DNA from: an uncultured Bryobacterales bacterium
GTDB lineage: Bacteria > Acidobacteriota > Terriglobia > Bryobacterales > UBA6623
Assembly (NCBI GenBank): GCA_946887065.1
Contig: CAMPKL010000117.1
Span: 1-8,701 of the forward strand
DNA: 8,701 bases
Reading direction: 5' to 3'
The notes under the pieces were generated by a model. That model made no database searches, was not told the DNA's origin, and saw nothing but the letters and a program-made list of their open reading frames with translations. Numbering within the stretch: the stretch's first letter is position 1; each line of letters opens with the position of its first letter. Position numbers and translations under genes: made by a program. Below are positions 5,728-8,701 of this stretch, one piece after another.

Positions 5728-8701
5728 GGAAGAGCCGCGGCATCTTCGAAAAAAGCCTCGCAATCCGCAAAGGGCGACCTCAGTTCACCTTCTACGAAGG
5801 GCCGCCCACGGCCAACGGCTTGCCGCATAACGGGCACGTCCTCACGCGCGTTTTTAAAGATGTCTTCCTGCGCTACCAAACCATGTGCGGCCGCTACGTG
5901 CCGCGCAAGGCCGGTTGGGATACCCACGGCCTGCCCGTCGAGGTCGAGGTCGAAAAAGAACTCGGCATCCATGGCAAAGAGGCCATCGAAGAGTACGGCG
6001 TCGAGCCCTTCATCGTCCGCTGCATCGAGTCCGTCTTCCGCTACACCGAAGAGTGGGAGCGCATGACCGAGAAGATCGGCTTCTGGGCCGATCTGGAAGA
6101 CGCCTACGTTACCTATCACCGCTCCTACATCGAGAGCGTCTGGTGGGCCTTGTCCGAACTGGTCAAGAAAGACCTGCTCTACCGAGGACACAAAATCGTT
6201 TGGTGGTGGCCCCAAGGCGGCACCGCGCTCTCCGCCGGGGAAGTCGGCCAGGGCTACAAGGAAGTCGAAGACCCCTCCGTCTACGTCACTCTTCCGTTGG
6301 TTGAAGATCCGAGCGTCGCGCTGCTGATCTGGACGACGACCCCCTGGACGCTGCCCTCCAACCAATACGTCGCCGTTAAACCCGATTTCGACTACGTGCA
6401 GGTCAAGGACGAAGACCGCAGCCTGATCATCGCCGCCGCCCTGCGCGAAACCATCGCGCAAAAGATCGGCCGCGATCTGCCTGTCGAGCGCGAGTTCAAA
6501 GGTTCCGAACTGCTCGGCAAGGCCTACGTCCCGCCCTTTGACTACTTCTACCCTGAGTACAAGGACCTCGAAATCACCAACGCCGCCGGCGCCAAAGAGA
6601 AGGCCTTGTGGAAGGTGCTTGCAGGCGACTTCGTCGAGTTGGATTCTGGTACCGGTCTGGTCCATGCCGCACCCGCGTTCGGCGAGGCCGATTTTGAGCT
6701 GCACCGCGACACGGTCGCCTCCTATAAACAGGGCTGGGATTCCGTTCCGCTGCTCTGCCCGGTAAATCCCGACGGCAAGTTCACCGACGGCGTCCCCGAC
6801 GTTGCCGGCGAGTTTGTCAAAGACGCCGACAAGCTGCTCATCCGCCTGCTCAAGGACAAAGGCCTCCTGCTGCACCGCGAGCAGTACAAGCACGAATACC
6901 CCTTCTGCTGGCGCGCTGATGAAGATCCGCTCATCCAGTACGCCCGCCCGGCCTGGTTCATCAAGACCACCGCGCGCAACAAAGAAGTCCTTGAGAACAA
7001 CGCCGCCATCCGCTGGCTCCCCGAGCACATCGGCCAAGGCCGCTTCGGCGACTTCCTGCGCAACAACGTCGACTGGGCGCTCTCGCGCGAGCGCTATTGG
7101 GGCACGCCGCTCAATGTTTGGATCAACGACCAGAGCGGCAAGATGCAGTCGCCTTCATCTGTCGATGAGATCCTGTTCAAGAATCGCAATGCTTTCGATT
7201 ACTGGCACAAAGCCAAGGCCGAGAATCCTGCGCTCTCTGATCACCTGATGGTCCACAAGCCGTGGATCGACGCCGTCACCTGGCAAGAGCCCGGTGAACC
7301 CGGCGTCTACCGCCGCGTGCCTGAAGTCATCGACTGCTGGTTCGACTCCGGCTGCATGCCCTTCGCTCAGTGGGGCTTCCCGCATCAAGGCTTCGACAAG
7401 TTCAACGAATCCTTCCCGGCCGACTACATCACCGAGGCCATCGACCAAACGCGCGGCTGGTTCTATTCGCAGTTGATGATCTCGACGTTGCTCTTCGACA
7501 AGGAGTGCCAACAGCGCCTCGGGCTCGACCCGATTCGCGACTACCCGCACGACTTCAAGACCTGCATCGTGCTGGGACACGTCAACGACCCCTCCGGCAA
7601 GAAGGAGTCGAAATCCAAGGGCAACTACACGCCGCCCGACGCCATCCTCGACCGCGTCGCTCAAGACTTCGCCGTCGTCACCGCCGAAGACTGCGCGGTC
7701 ACAGTAAAACCCGGCGAAGCGCTCATCGCCCGCGAAGACCTCGAAGCGCTCGATCTGCAGCCGGGCCAAACCATGAAGGCCTACTGCCCAGGCCGCGACG
7801 ATTGCTTTGTCGAACTCGTCATGAACCCCGGCAAAGGCATGCCGCGCCGCGTCGTCGTGTTGTCCGACTCTGACCGCCAGTTCCTCGGCGCCAAGATCAA
7901 CGCCAAGGGCAAATCCGTGATGCCCAACGAGGTGCCCTGGCTTCCCGCCGCCGAACGGGTCACCATCGAAAGCCCCGTTTCCGCCGCTCCCGGCGCCGAC
8001 GCCTTCCGCTGGTTTTTTCTGGCCAGCTCCGCTCCGTGGAATACGCGCCGGCACTCCCTGGCCAACGTGCGCGCCATTCAAAAAGAGTTTCCGCTCAAGC
8101 TGCGCAACGTCTACTCGTTCTTCACCATCTACGCCAACATCGACGGTTTCGACCCCGCCGGGCACAAAGGCCGGCCTGTTGCCCAGCGCGCGCTGCTCGA
8201 CCGCTGGATTCTTTCTGAGCTTGCCCTTACCACGCGTACCGTCCGCGTCCAGATGGACGACTTTCACGCCTTCGAGGCGGCCACGGCGCTCAACAACTTC
8301 GTCGACGCGCTGTCCAACTGGTATTTGCGCCGCAGCCGCGCCCGCTACTGGAAGTCCGAGTTCGACGCCGACAAGCAAGACGCTTACGCCACGCTCTACG
8401 AGTGTTTAACCACCGTCGCCAAGCTCGCGGCGCCCTTTACGCCCTTCATGGCCGACGAGATCTACCGCAACATCGTCTGCCGCGTTGACTCCCAAGCGCC
8501 CGAAAGCGTCCACCTGGCCGACATGCCCGCCGTCGACGAATCGCTCATCGATCTGGCCCTTTCCGAGGAAATGGCCACCGTACGCAACGTCGTCTCGCTC
8601 GGCCTGCGCGTGCGCACCGAACACAAAATCAAGGTTCGCCAACCGCTCGCCAGCGCCGAAGCCGTCCTCTCCGACGCCGGACTGCGCAACCGCGTCGCCG
8701 T
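5652..8701 (+). CDS. ileS: Isoleucyl-tRNA synthetase, eukaryotic-like (class 2) form, 3' end outside window
   Basis: IleRS charges tRNA-Ile with isoleucine in the cytosol; about 1016 codons are visible and the frame is still open at the edge. Start ATG 5652 gives MSQPKFEQAQAIVDF. The HIGH-box equivalent is HNGH (59-62), followed by GWDTHGLPVEVEVEKELGI. The CP1 editing domain shows WTTTPWTLPSN (227-237) and GTGLVHAAPAFGEAD (333-347, Asp347 at the editing-site aspartate). CWFDSG and EAIDQTRGWFY follow. The KMSKS loop is KESKS (651-655). Between PPDAILDRV (ends 669) and GADAFRW (starts 781) lie about 110 residues where most IleRS have only a few. The anticodon-binding helices (LDRWILSEL..., NWYLRRSRARYW) and GLRVRTEHKIKVRQPL mark the class 2 branch, often linked with mupirocin tolerance. 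Its first codons are duplicated at 4211. Upstream context suggests it is the functional copy. Confidence 0.97.
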   Translation, partial: MSQPKFEQAQAIVDFAAREREIAAFWKSRGIFEKSLAIRKGRPQFTFYEGPPTANGLPHNGHVLTRVFKDVFLRYQTMCGRYVPRKAGWDTHGLPVEVEVEKELGIHGKEAIEEYGVEPFIVRCIESVFRYTEEWERMTEKIGFWADLEDAYVTYHRSYIESVWWALSELVKKDLLYRGHKIVWWWPQGGTALSAGEVGQGYKEVEDPSVYVTLPLVEDPSVALLIWTTTPWTLPSNQYVAVKPDFDYVQVKDEDRSLIIAAALRETIAQKIGRDLPVEREFKGSELLGKAYVPPFDYFYPEYKDLEITNAAGAKEKALWKVLAGDFVELDSGTGLVHAAPAFGEADFELHRDTVASYKQGWDSVPLLCPVNPDGKFTDGVPDVAGEFVKDADKLLIRLLKDKGLLLHREQYKHEYPFCWRADEDPLIQYARPAWFIKTTARNKEVLENNAAIRWLPEHIGQGRFGDFLRNNVDWALSRERYWGTPLNVWINDQSGKMQSPSSVDEILFKNRNAFDYWHKAKAENPALSDHLMVHKPWIDAVTWQEPGEPGVYRRVPEVIDCWFDSGCMPFAQWGFPHQGFDKFNESFPADYITEAIDQTRGWFYSQLMISTLLFDKECQQRLGLDPIRDYPHDFKTCIVLGHVNDPSGKKESKSKGNYTPPDAILDRVAQDFAVVTAEDCAVTVKPGEALIAREDLEALDLQPGQTMKAYCPGRDDCFVELVMNPGKGMPRRVVVLSDSDRQFLGAKINAKGKSVMPNEVPWLPAAERVTIESPVSAAPGADAFRWFFLASSAPWNTRRHSLANVRAIQKEFPLKLRNVYSFFTIYANIDGFDPAGHKGRPVAQRALLDRWILSELALTTRTVRVQMDDFHAFEAATALNNFVDALSNWYLRRSRARYWKSEFDADKQDAYATLYECLTTVAKLAAPFTPFMADEIYRNIVCRVDSQAPESVHLADMPAVDESLIDLALSEEMATVRNVVSLGLRVRTEHKIKVRQPLASAEAVLSDAGLRNRVA

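Noticed and set aside
5535..7037. 500-codon open frame antisense to ileS
   Set aside because: It lies wholly opposite strongly conserved ileS and has low-complexity GC-type composition (many V, G, D, A) with no recognisable domain. It is a GC-bias shadow.
7155..8378. 407-codon open frame antisense to ileS
   Set aside because: Same reason: a mirror of ileS codon bias, with no motifs and no ribosome binding site.

Overview
The window is GC-rich and compact, and looks like chromosomal DNA of a soil-type bacterium. Three things fit Acidobacteriota (Bryobacter/Solibacter-like) best: a eukaryotic-type (class 2) IleRS with a large insert, a lipoprotein combining a carboxypeptidase-regulatory-like domain with a cytochrome c motif and a Vgb-like propeller, and an ORF6N remnant. 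That assignment is an inference from protein flavour, not from a marker search.

Left part (1-4136). The 3' end of a xanthine dehydrogenase-family molybdopterin subunit gene (+) converges on a gene for a 715-residue exported lipoprotein (-). Upstream of the lipoprotein gene, on the same strand, lies a gene for a Tat-exported serine hydrolase of the beta-lactamase (class C/EstB) fold. These are envelope or periplasmic redox and hydrolytic functions, and nothing in the sequence ties them into one pathway.

Middle part (4137-5651). This is the unusual region. About 122 bp covering the ileS promoter and first codons occur twice in direct orientation, at 4162-4283 (broken copy, ending in a 28-codon ORF) and 5603-5727 (the intact ileS). 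Between the copies lie a gene for an unrecognised multi-pass membrane protein on the minus strand and a decayed fragment of an ORF6N (phage-antirepressor type) gene on the plus strand. The best-conserved stretch of that fragment is also a near-perfect 29-bp palindrome. The layout suggests an accessory cassette inserted at, or created by duplication of, the ileS 5' end.

Right part (5652-8701). ileS (+) runs off the window after about 1016 codons. It has the synthetic-site, editing-site and anticodon-domain landmarks, a KESKS variant of the KMSKS loop, and about 110 extra residues between that loop and the following GADAFRW segment. Many long open frames antisense to ileS and to the lipoprotein gene are GC-driven shadows and were left out.
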